From the NCBI GenBank assembly GCA_963662175.1, contig OY759215.1, positions 19,147,079 to 19,211,078 on the forward strand: a stretch of DNA of 64,000 bases. The letters run 5' to 3'. This document shows positions 33,201-44,478 of this stretch, piece after piece. The position numbers and the translations under genes were made by a program. The notes beneath the pieces are model-generated. The model had not been told where the DNA came from. It worked only from the letters and a program-made list of their open reading frames with translations, and ran no database searches. Every line of letters starts with the position of its first letter. Position 1 is the stretch's first letter. This stretch comes from Aradus depressus (taxonomy: Eukaryota; Arthropoda; Insecta; Hemiptera; Aradidae).

Positions 33201-33447
33201 AATCCGGCGCTCATCAATAATATCAAATTTGTTAAACTAAAACTAACATTCAATTATTAGATTATCAAATATAAGAGCAACGTGTATTTACGAGCACATA
33301 ATAATTCCGTAACTCACGAGTCTTTTATGTATTTTTATTGTACATACATACATATGTACATTGTATTTATAATGAAGGGAACTCTAATACAATATTTTAT
33401 TACTTCACTAATATCCTATAAATAAATTATAATAAATACATAGTTGA

Positions 33448-33634
33448 AAATCAAAAATTTATAAAAAATGTTTCCTAGAATAGAAAAACAAATGTACCGT
33501 CCCATCCTTGGCACAACAATATCGTCTTATCGGGAAATGGACACTTAACTAGTAAAGTCAAAGTTTAATTTTTTTCCACAGAAACCCTCTCCTCCCATTT
33601 ATTTTTCCTTTACACCTCTTTTTCTCAGTTTTCA
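33448..33634 (+). repeat. Unique flank duplicated at 36525-36718
   Basis: aaatcaaaaatttataaaaa through accgtcccatccttggcaca to the SINE-A target duplication is repeated ~3 kb downstream almost unchanged. Confidence 0.9.
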
Positions 33635-33981
33635 GGTTAGGTTAGGTTTTATGACTCATGCCCGGGCTTTAACTACGAGGTCATATCGCCTACTACCAGA
33701 GCGCTCTTTCGTCACTCTGGTGGACATGAGCCCGACTCTACTGTGGGAGTCCTAAATTTTGCCTACCCTAAATTTTTTATTCATCTAGGGTAGGGGTCTT
33801 TAAGGAGTACCTGACATCGTACAGGCTCGGGACCATCGCTTAACGTCTCATCCGAAGGACGGCGTGCTTAAGTTTATTTTACCTCCCAGATAAAATAAAC
33901 TAAGGGCCTCGGTCGGGCTACGAACCCACGACCTTGAGCTCAGAAGTCAAGCACGCATACCACTGAGCTACCGGCGCCCTC
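33635..33981 (-). mobile_element. SINE-A copy, full length with target duplication
   Basis: Flanked by ttctcagttttca (33622-33634 and 33982-33994). Tail (reverse) ggttaggttaggtttta; conserved block cgtctcatccgaaggacgg; head ctgagctaccggcgccctc. Confidence 0.95.
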
Positions 33982-34294
33982 TTCTCAGTTTTCATTTGAA
34001 TCTCATAGTGAAAAGAATCGATGGATCGTTTTTTTCGTTAGTGAAATTGAATGTTTAAAATTGTATTTTACTCATGTGCGACGTTTTTGTTTACTTTGTT
34101 TACGGACGTTTTGTACGGCCGGTGCAGGATAGGGATCATTCTTTTTTTTTTAATCATCAAGTTATAAAGTAATAAAACAATGGCTTCCACTTCAAAATAT
34201 GTTTTTAATGCTTGGATAAATATATGTACATATGTACGTACATATAATAAATCAATGTTCAGTATGTACATATTTGTCAATTTAATAAAGTCAT

Positions 34295-34480
34295 CAAAAC
34301 CAAAACGGTCGATTGGATTTAGAGGGAGAGCGAACAACACATAATTGATTAATTTGTGCTGAGGAAGTACATTTCTGGTGATTCACCGATTTTAGAATCA
34401 AGGTACGGAAAACATGAAATTTCAGTGAAAACTCACAATCGAATTGATGTCGATATTACATAACTTCCCCTATACTAATA
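34295..34480. repeat. Family-H end 2 joined to an inverted end 1
   Basis: ggtcgattggatttagaggg to ctggtgattcaccgatttta (end 2, plus), then directly gaaaacatgaaatttcagtg to cataacttcccctatact (end 1, minus). Confidence 0.7.
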
Positions 34481-34819
34481 ATGGAAGGTACGTTCCCATT
34501 TAGCCAGGTAGAGGTGGGATTATTTTAGCCTAACTGAATACTGTCACCGTTAGTTTTGGTTGAGTTGTCATCCTCGAGGTCATAGACGATTCACTTCCGT
34601 GCCACTTATCTACTGGCTTATACCATACCTAAATACAAAATAGGATGGCTCTTTTTGACTAGCCCTATTCATATTAGGTCTTGGTTAAGGTGACCATATT
34701 TTTTGGAACAGAATTCGGGACGCTCCAAAATAATTACCACAGGAAATATTAACACCAAAACATAAACACCAAAAACATAAATAATAAGTAGATGTTTGCT
34801 AGCGACTGTAGAATTCAAA

Positions 34820-35274
34820 ATTCTGGGGGTGGGTATTGAGGGTCAGTCATTTTTGGTTAGTGTCACTTCTGTCGAAAATTCTTCATTTAATTAATAAGTT
34901 AAATTATGTTACTATTTATATAATTATTGAGTTTTTTTTTTTTTTTTTTTTTTTTTTTCGTAACAGTAAAATATCTTGTAGCCAGTAGGTAGTTCTCTAC
35001 AAATTTAAGTCCCGTTAACTGGGGTTTTCCCCGGATTTATTATCTGTTACCCTCACCCTTCTGTACCCGTAGTTGAACGTAAGACTTCACTGTCTTCATG
35101 CCTTCTCCACAACCATCTATATTCATAGTAAGTTTTCTTGTTGTTCATCAATGTGTATAGCTATGTGTATATATATGGATGTATAGTTATGTGTATATGT
35201 ATTTATGTGGATATGAAATATATCGAACGTTAAAAAAAAAAAAAAAAAATGACTGACCCTCAATATTCCCAGAA
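34820..35274. repeat. Foldback pair, ~30-bp arms
   Basis: ttctgggggtgggtattgag + ggtcagtcattttt at 34820-34855 is inverted at 35245-35274 (aaaaatgactgaccctcaat + attcccagaa). Each arm is next to a homopolymer run. Confidence 0.8.
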
Positions 35275-35378
35275 TTAATAATAAGATAACGGCAATTAAA
35301 TTCTAATAATAAAAATAACATGAGTCTTAATGAACTTTTTAATTATTTAAATACACATAAAAATACAACACAAATTCT

Positions 35379-35412
<34 letters not shown>

Positions 35413-35470
35413 CTTTATGTACGGTGCATATTAGCCATGTCAATGTGTTGTTTATCTAGTTATTTACGAC

Positions 35471-35602
35471 ATCCATGGCCCCGGGAGGGAGTTTTATCTA
35501 CGAAATAAAACTCACTCCCGGACGGGATTCGAACCCGAAAACCATAGTGAGACCATGCGACCAAAGCCCTACGCTCTAGCCCGCACGGCCACCATGGCCC
35601 CC
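35471..35602 (-). mobile_element. SINE-B copy
   Basis: Minus strand: ggccatggtggccgtgcggg, gctagagcgtagggctttgg, B box gggttcgaatcc, then a duplicated arm (actccctcccgg / ccgggagtgagt) around attttatttcgtag. Plus-strand end at caccatggccccc. Confidence 0.8.
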
Positions 35603-36224
35603 AATGATATGTTGTTTAAGTATAAATAAAACTGGTTAAATAGTTACATAAATTAGGCATCGTACTTTTCAGATGAATGAATTTTTTTTAGCAAGGTTTT
35701 GTTTGAAATTAACATTTTATAAAAAAACACGATATAGTTTGCGAATACACACGACGCTCGTAGAGCATAGACGGCACCATTGGGCCAAACAGGTGTAAAC
35801 ATTAATTCGGGATTGAGCCCAATGTTATTATTATTATTATTTCTCAATCGTATCGTAATGTTGATTATTTGCCCCATGGTATCCCATAATGCATCTCGCT
35901 TGGATTATACCGAGAGGTTGGTTCGATAGTTGAAATTCATTGTTGAAATGAGAATCCCATACCTAAATTCGGGACAAACGGCCGTCCCGAATGATGCTCT
36001 AAAAATTTTGGGACCCAACCTCAAAAACCGGGACTGTCTCGAAAAAGTCGGGACCTTAGTCTTGGTAGAGAGGCATCGTAAGAACGAACAAAGTCCAGAT
36101 TTACGACTATCTCTGTAGTTGGTTCTACTCGTATTAACACGGACTGTATTGGCTCCAACTCTCAGAGACCTTTAGTAGGTATGATATAAACCCCGAATAA
36201 AGTATCTATCTAATGGACCTATTC

Positions 36225-36275
36225 ACTTCCCCTCCCCGCCCCCCTCTCACCCCCCCCCCCCCCTCCTCCCCGCCT
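36225..36275 (+). repeat. C-rich tract
   Basis: Cytosine runs with t and g interruptions. Confidence 0.9.
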
Positions 36276-36379
36276 ATTAATACAAGGCCTTAACTTCTTA
36301 TACACTGGCTATAATTTATTAGCCTCTAGAAACTGAGATATCGTACAAAACCGTTCCTTATATTGGCAGATCGATCGAT

Positions 36380-36424
36380 ATTTTACTTTCCCAGATATAC
36401 GAAGTGTGGGGAAAGTTATTTAAT
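36380..36424 (+). repeat. Family-H end-1 hairpin, cut by SINE-A
   Basis: actttcccagatatacgaag followed by tgtggggaaagttatttaat; SINE-A begins at 36425. Confidence 0.8.
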
Positions 36425-37063
36425 AGGTTAGGTTTTATGACTCATGCCCGGGCTTTAACTACGAGGTCATATCGCCTACTACCAGAGCGCTCTTTCATCA
36501 CTCTGGTGGACATGAGCCCGACTCAAATCAAAAAATTTATAAAAAATGTTTCCTAGAATAGAAAAACAAATGTACCGTCCCATCCTTGGCACAACAATAT
36601 CGTCTTATCGGGAAATGGACACTTAACTAGTAAAGTCAAAGTTTAATTTTTTTCCACAGAAACCCTCTCCTCCCATTTATTTTTCCTTTACACCAGTTCT
36701 CTTTTTCTCAGTTTTCAGGTTAGGTTAGGTTTTATGACTCATGCCCGGGCTTTAACTACGAGGTCATATCGCCTACTACCAGAGCGCTCTTTCGTCACTC
36801 TGGTGGACATGAGCCCGACTCTACTGTGGGAGTCCTAAATTTTGCTTACCCTAAATTTTTATTCACCTAGGGCAGGGGTCTTTAACGAGTACCTGACATT
36901 GTACAGTCTCGGGACCATCGCTTAACATCCCATCCGAAGGACGGCGTGCTTAAGTTTATTTTACCTCCCGGATAAAATCAACTAAGGGCCTCGGTCGGGT
37001 TTCGAACCTACTATCTTGAGCTCAGAAGACAAGCACGCATACCACTGAGCTACCGGCGCCCTC
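36425..37063 (-). mobile_element. SINE-A copy interrupted by a copied flank of another SINE-A
   Basis: Flanked by ttatttaat (36416-36424, 37066-37074). 36425-36524 is the SINE-A tail part, 36525-36718 is a copy of the unique flank 33448-33634, and 36719-37063 is a complete SINE-A. The complete body differs from the 33.6-kb SINE at several positions (tgcttaccc, acattgtacagtctcgg). Confidence 0.9.
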
Positions 37064-37159
37064 AATTATTTAATATGAAATAACTAAATATCGAAATTCG
37101 ATAATAATTTTTCAATGTTTCTTGTTTTCCGAAACATGATTCCAATAATATAAAAAATA

Positions 37160-38150
37160 ATTAAAAAGTCGTTAGTGAATAACCAGCAAAGTACCTTACC
37201 CAGAACGAATTATTCATTAATCCAATAACTTTTCTCTTACACTCCAAAACTGTTTGCGCTAATATTCAATTTTTGATTTTAATAAGAGCTCTTAAATCCA
37301 CACACTAAATTTTGTGTCGATAAATTCATTACATTGGCAGTTATTTGGGTTTTTGAATTGAGTCCCTTCCCTTCTGCCGATTCCTCTGAAAATTGATAGG
37401 TGTTGTCCTTGTGGGATTCAAGTCACACATATAAAATTTCGTGTCGATACATTCATTCTACCGGCACTTATTAGAGTTTTTGTGTTAAGCCTCCCCTCTA
37501 TTCCCCCCTTTCGTCAATTTGGCTGAAAATTAATAGGTGTCGTCGTTAGAGGTTAATGGATTCACATATAAAATTTCGTGTCGATACATTCATTCTACCG
37601 GCACTTATTAGAGTTTTTGTGTTAAGCCTCCCCTCTATTCCCCCCTTTCGTCAATTTGGCTGAAAATTAATAGGTGTCGTCGTTAGAGGGTTATGGATTC
37701 ACATATAAAATTTCGTGTCGATACATTCATTCTACCGGCACTTATTAGAGTTTTTGTGTTAAGCCTCCCCTCTATTCCCCCCTTCCGTCAATTTGGCTGA
37801 AAATTAATAGGTGTCGTCGTTAGAGGGTTATGGATTCACATATAAAATTTCGTGTCGATACATTCATTCTACCGGCACTTATTAGAGTTTTTGTGTTAAG
37901 CCTCCCCTCTATTCCCCCCTTTCGTCAATTTGGCTGAACATTAATAGGTGTCGTCGTTAGAGGGTTATGGATTCACATATAAAATTTCGTGTCGGTACAT
38001 TTCTTCTATTGGGAGTTATCATGTTTTAGGCATTTTTTCTTATTCATATTTGGAATCTGGAGGTTGGAAAACATGCATTTGCGTTGAAAACTCCGCATCG
38101 AATTTTTGAACCGATTACATAACTTCCCCTATACTGCATACATCTGGAGA
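37160..38150 (-). repeat. Family-H copy with a 137-bp tandem array
   Basis: End-2 remnant at 37168 (gttagtgaataaccagc), then units repeating exactly every 137 bp (gtgtcgatacattcattcta at 37441, 37578, 37715, 37852; a changed copy at 37989), then end 1 (cataacttcccctatactgc) at 38111-38135. Array units are nearly identical. Confidence 0.95.
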
Positions 38151-38440
38151 AGCAACATGAAATTTAATATTTAAATTCACAACCCCGAGAACACCTTTCG
38201 ATTTTCAGCTAGATCGGCCCAAGGGAAAGAGGCTCAACTAACTCAAAATACCTTAGTAACTGCCGATGTAATGAATGTATCAACAATAAATTCAGAGATC
38301 CCAGTGTAATTCATCTATTAATTTTTAGACAAAACGGTTGATTAGTCATAGAGGTATAGTAAAACTATAGTTGATTCATTGGTGCTAGGTACATTGTCGG
38401 TGATTCACTCATGACGTTTTTCTAGTCATCTCAAATTTAT
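38150..38440 (+). repeat. Family-H copy, end-2 half
   Basis: Follows the previous copy head to head. Ends cattgtcggtgattcactca then tgacgtttttctag. The final CTAG is compatible with a rolling-circle-type terminus. Confidence 0.7.
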
Positions 38441-39058
38441 CATAATTATCAAATAAAGAAATAATTCCATATTCCCCAGACGCTTCACCCATTTTCGCTC
38501 GCGAGCACTCCTAGTATTTGCAAGCTGAATAAGAGAAGTTGTGAAATCGGTTAGAAATCCAAAAATGAGTTCAATTTTTTTCTTTTTCTTGTAATTTCCT
38601 TATCTACAAGTTCTTGGTGGAGATGTCCTATTACCAAGTTCCTCACGTCTTGCATTTATATAGAGGTACTCAAGGTTTAATATGCAAATTTAAAATAGTT
38701 GCTAGGGAGAACTGCTTAGATAAGCACCACTATCTCATCAGTATTTCCGAACGATTGTGTCATTCCAGATAATTGTTATGATTCATTGCTCGAAACATTT
38801 TTTACATAATGTTTCAAGTTTTTACATGAAGTTTCACTCATCACTGAGATAATTTCAGTGTTTCTCACCCAAACAGGTGTTTCATGTTATCTCACCACGA
38901 TAATAGCGTACATTTACCAAGGAACTTTAAAGGATTTTCTTAGTGATAGTCGGCTCGCGTATTGAGCTCAGGAGCCCGGCAGAGGTCCTTAAGTTTAGGT
39001 TTTTTATCTGGGAGGAAAAAAACCATGCCGTTCTTCGGATATAACATTAAGGGATGGT

Positions 39059-39358
39059 AATTTATGGTTTCCAGATTTACTTTGTGAAGCTCCATTCTAG
39101 GAATAGATAATTAAAATACACAATTTCTTTGTCAAACTTCACTATATATTCTCAAATACTCAACTAGTTTCGCCGTGTTAAGGCATTATCAAGAGTCACT
39201 TACAAACTGACAGAATTGGCTGTCTTCTACCCTGTCAACCAATTCTGTCAGTTTGTAAGTGACTCTTGATAATGCCTTAACACGGCGAAACTAGTTGAGT
39301 ATTTGAGAATATATAGTGAAGTTTGACAAAGAAATTGTGTATTTTAATTATCTATTCC
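39059..39358. mobile_element. 300-bp foldback element from a Penelope-type end, 12-bp target duplication
   Basis: TTAAGGGATGGT is repeated at 39047-39058 and 39359-39370, exactly bracketing the insertion. Inside, 39099-39219 and 39239-39359 are inverted copies of 121 bp with no mismatch seen by eye, separated by 19 bp. 39059-39098 is present only once. Each arm contains a decayed hammerhead-like block (39265-39296 on the plus strand). Confidence 0.95.
39265..39296 (+). ncRNA. Degraded hammerhead-like motif
   Basis: TTGATAA in place of CUGANGA, stem II GCC-TTAACAC-GGC, GAAA and the palindrome ACTAGT followed by T. Two core changes make activity unlikely. Mirror copy at 39162-39193 on the minus strand. 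Confidence 0.5.
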
Positions 39359-39389
39359 TTAAGGGATGGTCCCGAGCCTGTATGAAGCA

Positions 39390-39480
39390 AAATATAGTCT
39401 GACCTTTCACAGGATTTAATATATATATTTGATAGCCGGCTTTCGAGGTTATCCTTTTAATCAGGCAGTCTGATAAAATA
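39390..39480 (-). mobile_element. Penelope-type end with decayed hammerhead
   Basis: ctgacctttcacaggattta, then on the minus strand 39464-39433 reads CTGATTA, AAAGGATAACCTC, GAAA, palindrome AGCCGGCT, A. Same family as 20095-20135, core G8 changed to T. Confidence 0.65.
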
Positions 39481-39639
39481 ATTTTAAAATTAACATAATT
39501 AATCCTTAACGACGGCTTAAGCGTCAATGGCCTAGAGGCCTCCTTAGCAGCAGCAGTGACAGTGATTAGTTACAAATGAGAGGAAATCAGTGACTAGGAA
39601 TTATTACCAATGGGTATTATCTCTCTATTAGCACATTTG

Positions 39640-39990
39640 CTTGTTGTATTTATTTTTATACAGTTGTAAATATCTATTTGTAAAAAAAAAACAAAAAAAT
39701 AATTAAAATGTTATAATAAATAGAAATTGCTTCTTTCATCCTGGTTGCTTGAACTATTTACATTAAAGAGCATGTCCATTTTTACTATTTCAATATTATT
39801 GGTATCTTTTTATTTAGTTGCTATATTGCTTATTATGTACAATTCTTTATATAGATATTTTTTATTTTTTTAAATTTTATATACCTACTTAATTATAAGA
39901 ATATTTATTTTGTAAAAAAAAAAGAAAACACTTATTGCCATGAAGGTTGTAATCTTTACTGCAATAAAAGTTTATCTATGTATCTATCTA
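39640..39990 (+). mobile_element. Probable LINE 3' end
   Basis: AT-rich region ending gaaggttgtaatctttactg, then caataaaagtttatctatgt and a short (TATC)n tail, the usual polyadenylation-plus-microsatellite terminus of insect LINEs. No coding sequence recognised upstream. Confidence 0.55.
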
Positions 39991-40760
39991 TATCTTTGCA
40001 ATAACTCTCGTGTACTGTTGGAAATGAAGTATGATCAACGGAAGTAATAGTGAGGAGAAATTTCTTTAATGGTATATCCATTTTGAAAATTGCTTTTATA
40101 TTATATGTTGTTAATGGTTGGTACAATTACAGTTATAGCTGATATAAAGTGACATTGTAGACCACTTCTGGACTGGTTTAATCACTTTTCTAGTGTGACT
40201 GTAACATTATTGCGTGTGGCGGTCAGAATGTCACTGTAAATCTCCGCTAAATACCCTCTAAATGTCATTTTTACAGCGGGTAGAATGGAATAAAAACAGA
40301 AAATAAAGAAACTGCAATGCAGCTCACTGTTTTAATAACTTACATTTAATGTTCTCTTCTTACTTGTTTTATTTGTTAATTCGAAGATCTAAGGAAGAAT
40401 TAAATCTCATCCCAATCAGTCAGCACCCAACCTGACCTGAAGATGTGTCTATAGTTTCTGTTTACCTCTTTTGATACTCTCCAGAACACTGGGAGAAAGG
40501 AGGGGGAGACAACCCGCCTTCCTAGAATTTCACAGCTAGAAATCCACATCATTATCATTATATGTTTGACCACAGATTTCTAGTCATACGTACCAGGAAA
40601 GGATGGTAGATTTTGAGGAAATTTCGAGTTACAACATATAAATTACTATTCAGCTGTATGAATGAGTTGTTCGCGGAACGTGAATGATTAATACACTGCT
40701 TATGAATGTACTAATTATTCATTCATTTATGCCAATCTATTAATTATTTTTTTATTCTAC
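39990..40760. other. No gene recognised
   Basis: Mixed sequence. cctgaagatgtgtc at 40439 resembles a Penelope end core but has no partner GAAA. Confidence 0.45.
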
Positions 40761-40980
40761 TGGTTTATTTTTATTTATTCATTTACATATATATATTTAT
40801 CTTTTTAGATATTTTTTTCTTTCCATATTCCTTCTTCTTGATCTGAGGAACTGTCCCGAAATATCGCCATGAAAGAAGACTTTCTTAAAGAAATATAAAT
40901 ATAAAATAGTTATGTCCGAATACTTTTCTGCGATCTGTGTCGTTACAGAGGAAAGTTAATAAAATAAATTATTTATAATT
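40760..40980 (+). mobile_element. Penelope-type end of the 25066 family, hammerhead decayed
   Basis: tttattcatttacatatata upstream and cttgatctgaggaactgtcc, cgaaatatcgccatgaaaga at 40838-40876 align with 25000-25110. The stem II loop is deleted and the core is CUGAGGA. Confidence 0.65.
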
Positions 40981-41209
40981 AAAAATATAAATAGTGCCAA
41001 TTGTATTTATTAATTTTAGGATTTTTATATTAAATTATTTATTTATTTTATTTTTATGATTATTATTTATCTCATATGTTTCTGGTACTCCTGGCTTTAT
41101 TTAGCTCTTTGGTTATGAATTTAACGTTTTAAAAATATGTAAAAGTTTTATGGATCAAGGCAAGAAAGTGTCCCAAGTTGCAAAAGAAGTTAAATCCCTG
41201 CCATGTGCT

Positions 41210-41261
41210 TAGTTAGTTATTCTGACTCATGCCCGGGCTTTAACTACGAGATCATATCGCT
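41210..41261 (-). mobile_element. SINE-A tail fragment
   Basis: tagttagttattctgactca, then tgcccgggctttaactacga. Confidence 0.8.
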
Positions 41262-41880
41262 ATAACATTCAGTATATAATATATTATAAGACCACTATTA
41301 TTTTCAATTGTGTGTGTGTGTCGGAAGAGGGGGGCGGCACACTGGTTGTTCGCCTAAGGCGTCAAGTTTTCTTGCGACTACCCTCGTCATACATCTCATC
41401 ATTTAATGGAGGTAGGATTTAAGTTTAGTGTGAGTGTGTGACTGCCTTAAGACATCTACAGATCTCCGACAGAGTACAAAAAGCAGGTCTATAGAGACAG
41501 AGAGACGTCGCGCTATGATGGATCACCGGGGGAGACAACCTCCCGACACAAACCAGACATGGAACTTACAATACGGTGCTAGGAACTAGTCTTTTTTTTG
41601 TTGTTGTGGTGACTGATTGTTGTGTAGCTAATGGATGCCTGGTTGACAGAACTCGGTACTTCTGTCTGGGCTGTGTTACAGCAGAAAGATATATCGTTGA
41701 CTGGGCAACTACCGATTGTGGTGTGTTAACAGAAACTAAATTAATTAATCCTATAATTAATCTTAGTTAATTGTTAGTGATTAACCACTAATTTGAAATA
41801 CGTGTTAATTTCTGCAGTATGATAGTACTGACAAGAGAAGGGGATGGTCAGACAACCCTTATTCATTACAGTTAATGTCA
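41262..41880. other. Apparently single-copy stretch, no gene recognised
   Basis: 41320-41720 is less AT-rich than its surroundings and free of the repeats listed here. The 64-codon ORF at 41576-41770 (MLGTSLFFVVVVTDCCVANG start) could mimic a signal peptide but has no homolog that I recognise. Confidence 0.4.
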
Positions 41881-41939
41881 ACAATATATTTCTGTGATCT
41901 GTGTCGATATATTGGAAAACTAATAAAATAAATAAAAAC

Positions 41940-42065
41940 AAATAATTTTTTTATATTGTCTAATTCCACTGAAATATATACATAAAGTAAATAAAATATA
42001 TACATAAAGCCAAAACCAGTACACTTTATGTATATATTTTTGTCGAATTAGACAATATAAAAATT
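41940..42065. mobile_element. Inverted pair of Penelope-type ends, very short spacer
   Basis: ttatattgtctaattccact, gaaatatatacataaagt is inverted as actttatgtatatatttttg, tcgaattagacaatataaaa. The centre keeps ccaaaaccagtac, a remnant of the GAAACCGGTAC block. Confidence 0.75.
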
Positions 42066-42136
42066 ACAAAATAAACAAGTTCTTTGTTTTTATTTATGTT
42101 ACTAGTCAAACCTGCTAACATTTGTTTGATCATTTT

Positions 42137-42230
42137 GTGACTCATGCCCGGGCTTGAGGGTAGCGGGTCTACAAAGTCATATCGCCTACTACTAGGGCAC
42201 TCAGTTGGACATGAACCCGACTCTACTATA
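42137..42230 (-). mobile_element. SINE-A fragment (tail side)
   Basis: gtgactcatgcccgggcttg, tcatatcgcctactactagg, gacatgaacccgactctact. Confidence 0.8.
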
Positions 42231-42384
42231 TACATATATATTAATTTTTGTTTGGGGAATGTTGAAATACGTTTTACAATAACATTTTCTTAGAATTTAT
42301 CAATTATTATTTTTCATTGTCCAAAAATTATGTAATACATCAGCTTCTTCGAAGAACTCGTACATTTTTTTTTACCTCATATGA

Positions 42385-42625
42385 AGTAATGAGAAATAAT
42401 GTAAATTGGTCAGAATTTCATGTTTTCCGTAAGTGGATCCACGATATAATAGGGTCGACACCTGTTTATTTACAGCCTAAGGAAAGCGAGGGATCCGAGA
42501 AGTGCTCAACTCAAACATTTTAATAACTGCCGATATAATGAATTGTGTCAACTATTGAATATTAGCGTAACCTGTTGGTTTTGGGGATGTAGATTGCCCG
42601 GTGATTCATCGAAACTTCTTTTCAT
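42385..42625 (+). repeat. Family-H fragment (to end 2)
   Basis: cagaatttcatgttttccgt, gctcaactcaaacattttaa, cccggtgattcatcgaaact. Start is 5' truncated. Confidence 0.65.
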
Positions 42626-42934
42626 CTCTCACATAACGTTGACAGATATACAGGTACCAGCATGGGAAATTATACGTTTATTCTGCGAGAGTTGAGCTTT
42701 TAAATCACAGTAAATTGTTTTGTTTTTTAAAATAAAATACGACTTACTCATTTTATTGTACACTTCTGTAATTTAAAGAAGTTTTTACCCTTCCTATACG
42801 AAGTAATGTAATCATTCAAATATTCAATGTCCGAATACATTTTTTTTTTTTTTTTGCGTTCTGTGTTGATGTAGCAGAAATACTAATAAATAAAATAAAA
42901 TCATGGATAAAAACTTTTTTTTTTGTTTTTTTGA

Positions 42935-43445
42935 ACACTTATATTGTCTAATTCCACAAACATATACTTAAATGTGTACCGGTTTCGGATATTTGTTAGC
43001 TGACATTAGATTCTCTGGAACAGCTAGAAATTAATAGGACTCGAAAAAATGGGAATTGTTTGAACGACCAGACACACTTCAAATTTTCTTCCTTTGTTAA
43101 TCCCTCTCAGCTGACAAATATCCGTGGCAATATAATCGAGGTTAAATATATATTGTACAGTTATGTTATATTGTTTTATTGGAATGTTAAATTTTGGTTT
43201 TATTTTAATTTTATTTTCTTGTTTTTCAAATAAGTCCATAGTTGATTATTACCGTTAGAATAGAGATTTCCACCTCCTGGTTTACCAGTGGAAAGGGACC
43301 CTTTCACCTCAGGTACTCTTAGGTTAATATAAATATGTACGTCTAGCAAATATCTGAATTATTGTTGAACATTGTGCTGACGATGGCGTAAGCCGTAACC
43401 GGTACACATTTAAGTATATGTTTGTGGAATTAAACAATATAAGTT
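42935..43445. mobile_element. Inverted pair of Penelope ends enclosing ~350 bp
   Basis: Left ttatattgtctaattccaca, aacatatacttaaatgtgta, ccggtttcgg; right, inverted, ccggtacacatttaagtata, tgtttgtggaattaaacaat. Arms about 50 bp. The 71-codon minus ORF (43024-43239) in the loop shows no GIY-YIG or RT motif. The right end has the hammerhead-like core at 43377-43404. Confidence 0.75.
43377..43404 (+). ncRNA. Hammerhead-like motif with one core change
   Basis: CTGACGA, stem II TGGC-GTAA-GCCG, then GTAA instead of GAAA (43395-43398), palindrome ACCGGT, A. The single A-to-T change in a conserved core position should abolish cleavage. Confidence 0.55.
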
Positions 43446-43499
43446 TTCAAAAAAAAAGAAAAAAAAAAGTGTTTTATCTATCATTTTATATTATTTAAA

Positions 43500-43935
43500 T
43501 ATTCGTTATGAACGGAATTTCATGTTTTCCGACCTCCTGATCCAAAAAAAACAAGAATCTGTCTCTGTGTCTGTGATATGGGAAGGGGAGGATGAGGGGG
43601 GAGGCTTAACAAAAACTTTAATAACTGCCGTTGTAATGAATTAATTGACACGAAATTTCTTATTTATATTCAAAGCTCTATAAGGATAACACCTATCAAT
43701 TTTCAGCGGAAGGGGCGTGGAGATCAAAGGGGGCCCAACTCAAAAATCTCAATAACTGCCGATGTAATGAATGTATCGACACAACATTTAGTATGTATTC
43801 AGAAGCCACTGAGTCAAATAATTGAGTTTTAGCACAAACGGTCGACTGGCTTTGGAGGAAGAGTGAATACGTAATTGATTAATTCGCTCTGGGGAAGTAC
43901 ACAGTCGGGTATTCACTGAATACTTTTTCGAGCTA
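43500..43935 (+). repeat. Family-H copy (to end 2)
   Basis: cggaatttcatgttttccga, two internal units (aactgccgttgtaatgaatt; actgccgatgtaatgaatgt), tcgactggctttggaggaag, and a diverged end-2 hairpin (agtcgggtattcactgaata). Confidence 0.75.
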
Positions 43936-44001
43936 CTTAGTTGAAAAAAAACTTTTTAATAATGTTTTATGAGTTGATAGACTCTTAATTTTTCTAACGT
44001 A

Positions 44002-44308
44002 GGTTAGGTTTTAAGACTCATGCCCTGGCTTTAACTACGAGGTCATATCGTCAACTACCAGAGCGCTTTTTCGTCACTCTAGTGGACATGAGTCCGACTC
44101 TACTGTGGGAGTCCTAAATTTTGCCTACCCTAAATTTTTATTCACCTTGGGCAGGGGTCTTTAACGAGTACCTGACATCTTACTGGCTCGGGACCATCGC
44201 TTAATGTCCTTTCCGAAGGACGGCGTGCTTAAGTTTATTTTACCTCCGAAATAAAATAAACTAAGTGCCTCGGTCTGGTTTCGAACCCACGATCTTGAGC
44301 TCAGAAAA
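44002..44308 (-). mobile_element. SINE-A copy, head truncated
   Basis: aggttaggttttaagactca to cacgatcttgagctcagaa. The tRNA head beyond the anticodon region is lost. Confidence 0.85.
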
Positions 44309-44342
44309 TTCTGAAAATATTATATAAATATTTTCTACAACT

Positions 44343-44478
44343 TTAAGCACGCCGTCATTCGTATGGGACGTTAAGAGATGGCCCCAATCTTAGCCTGGGT
44401 AGACTAAGTTTAGTGACGACAGAGTGCTCTGGTAGTAGGCGATATGAAGTTAAAGCCCGGACATGAGTCACAGTAATT
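44343..44478 (+). mobile_element. SINE-A fragment (3' half)
   Basis: taagcacgccgtcattcgta, gagtgctctggtagtaggcg, ggacatgagtcacagtaatt. Opposite orientation to its neighbour at 44002. Confidence 0.8.

Larger units (their letters stand above)
34689..36066. mobile_element. Possible old TIR element (GGTGACCATA type) with nested insertions
   Basis: Left GGTGACCATATTTTTTGGAA then ttcgggacgctcc. Right, inverted and decayed, aaaaccgggactgtctcgaa then gtcgggacc. Between them lie a foldback pair (34820-34855 and 35245-35274), poly-T runs and SINE-B. The right terminus is poor, so the boundary is tentative. Confidence 0.45.
38949..39384 (+). mobile_element. SINE-A copy split by a foldback insertion
   Basis: Left part 38949-39058 (gtcggctcgcgtattgagct, ccatgccgttcttcggatat). 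Right part 39359-39384 (ttaagggatggtcccgagcc). Heavily diverged. Confidence 0.8.

Noticed and set aside
43024..43239. 71-codon ORF in the loop of an inverted Penelope pair as a Penelope protein
   Set aside because: No GIY-YIG or RT motif, and the orientation does not match the right-hand end.
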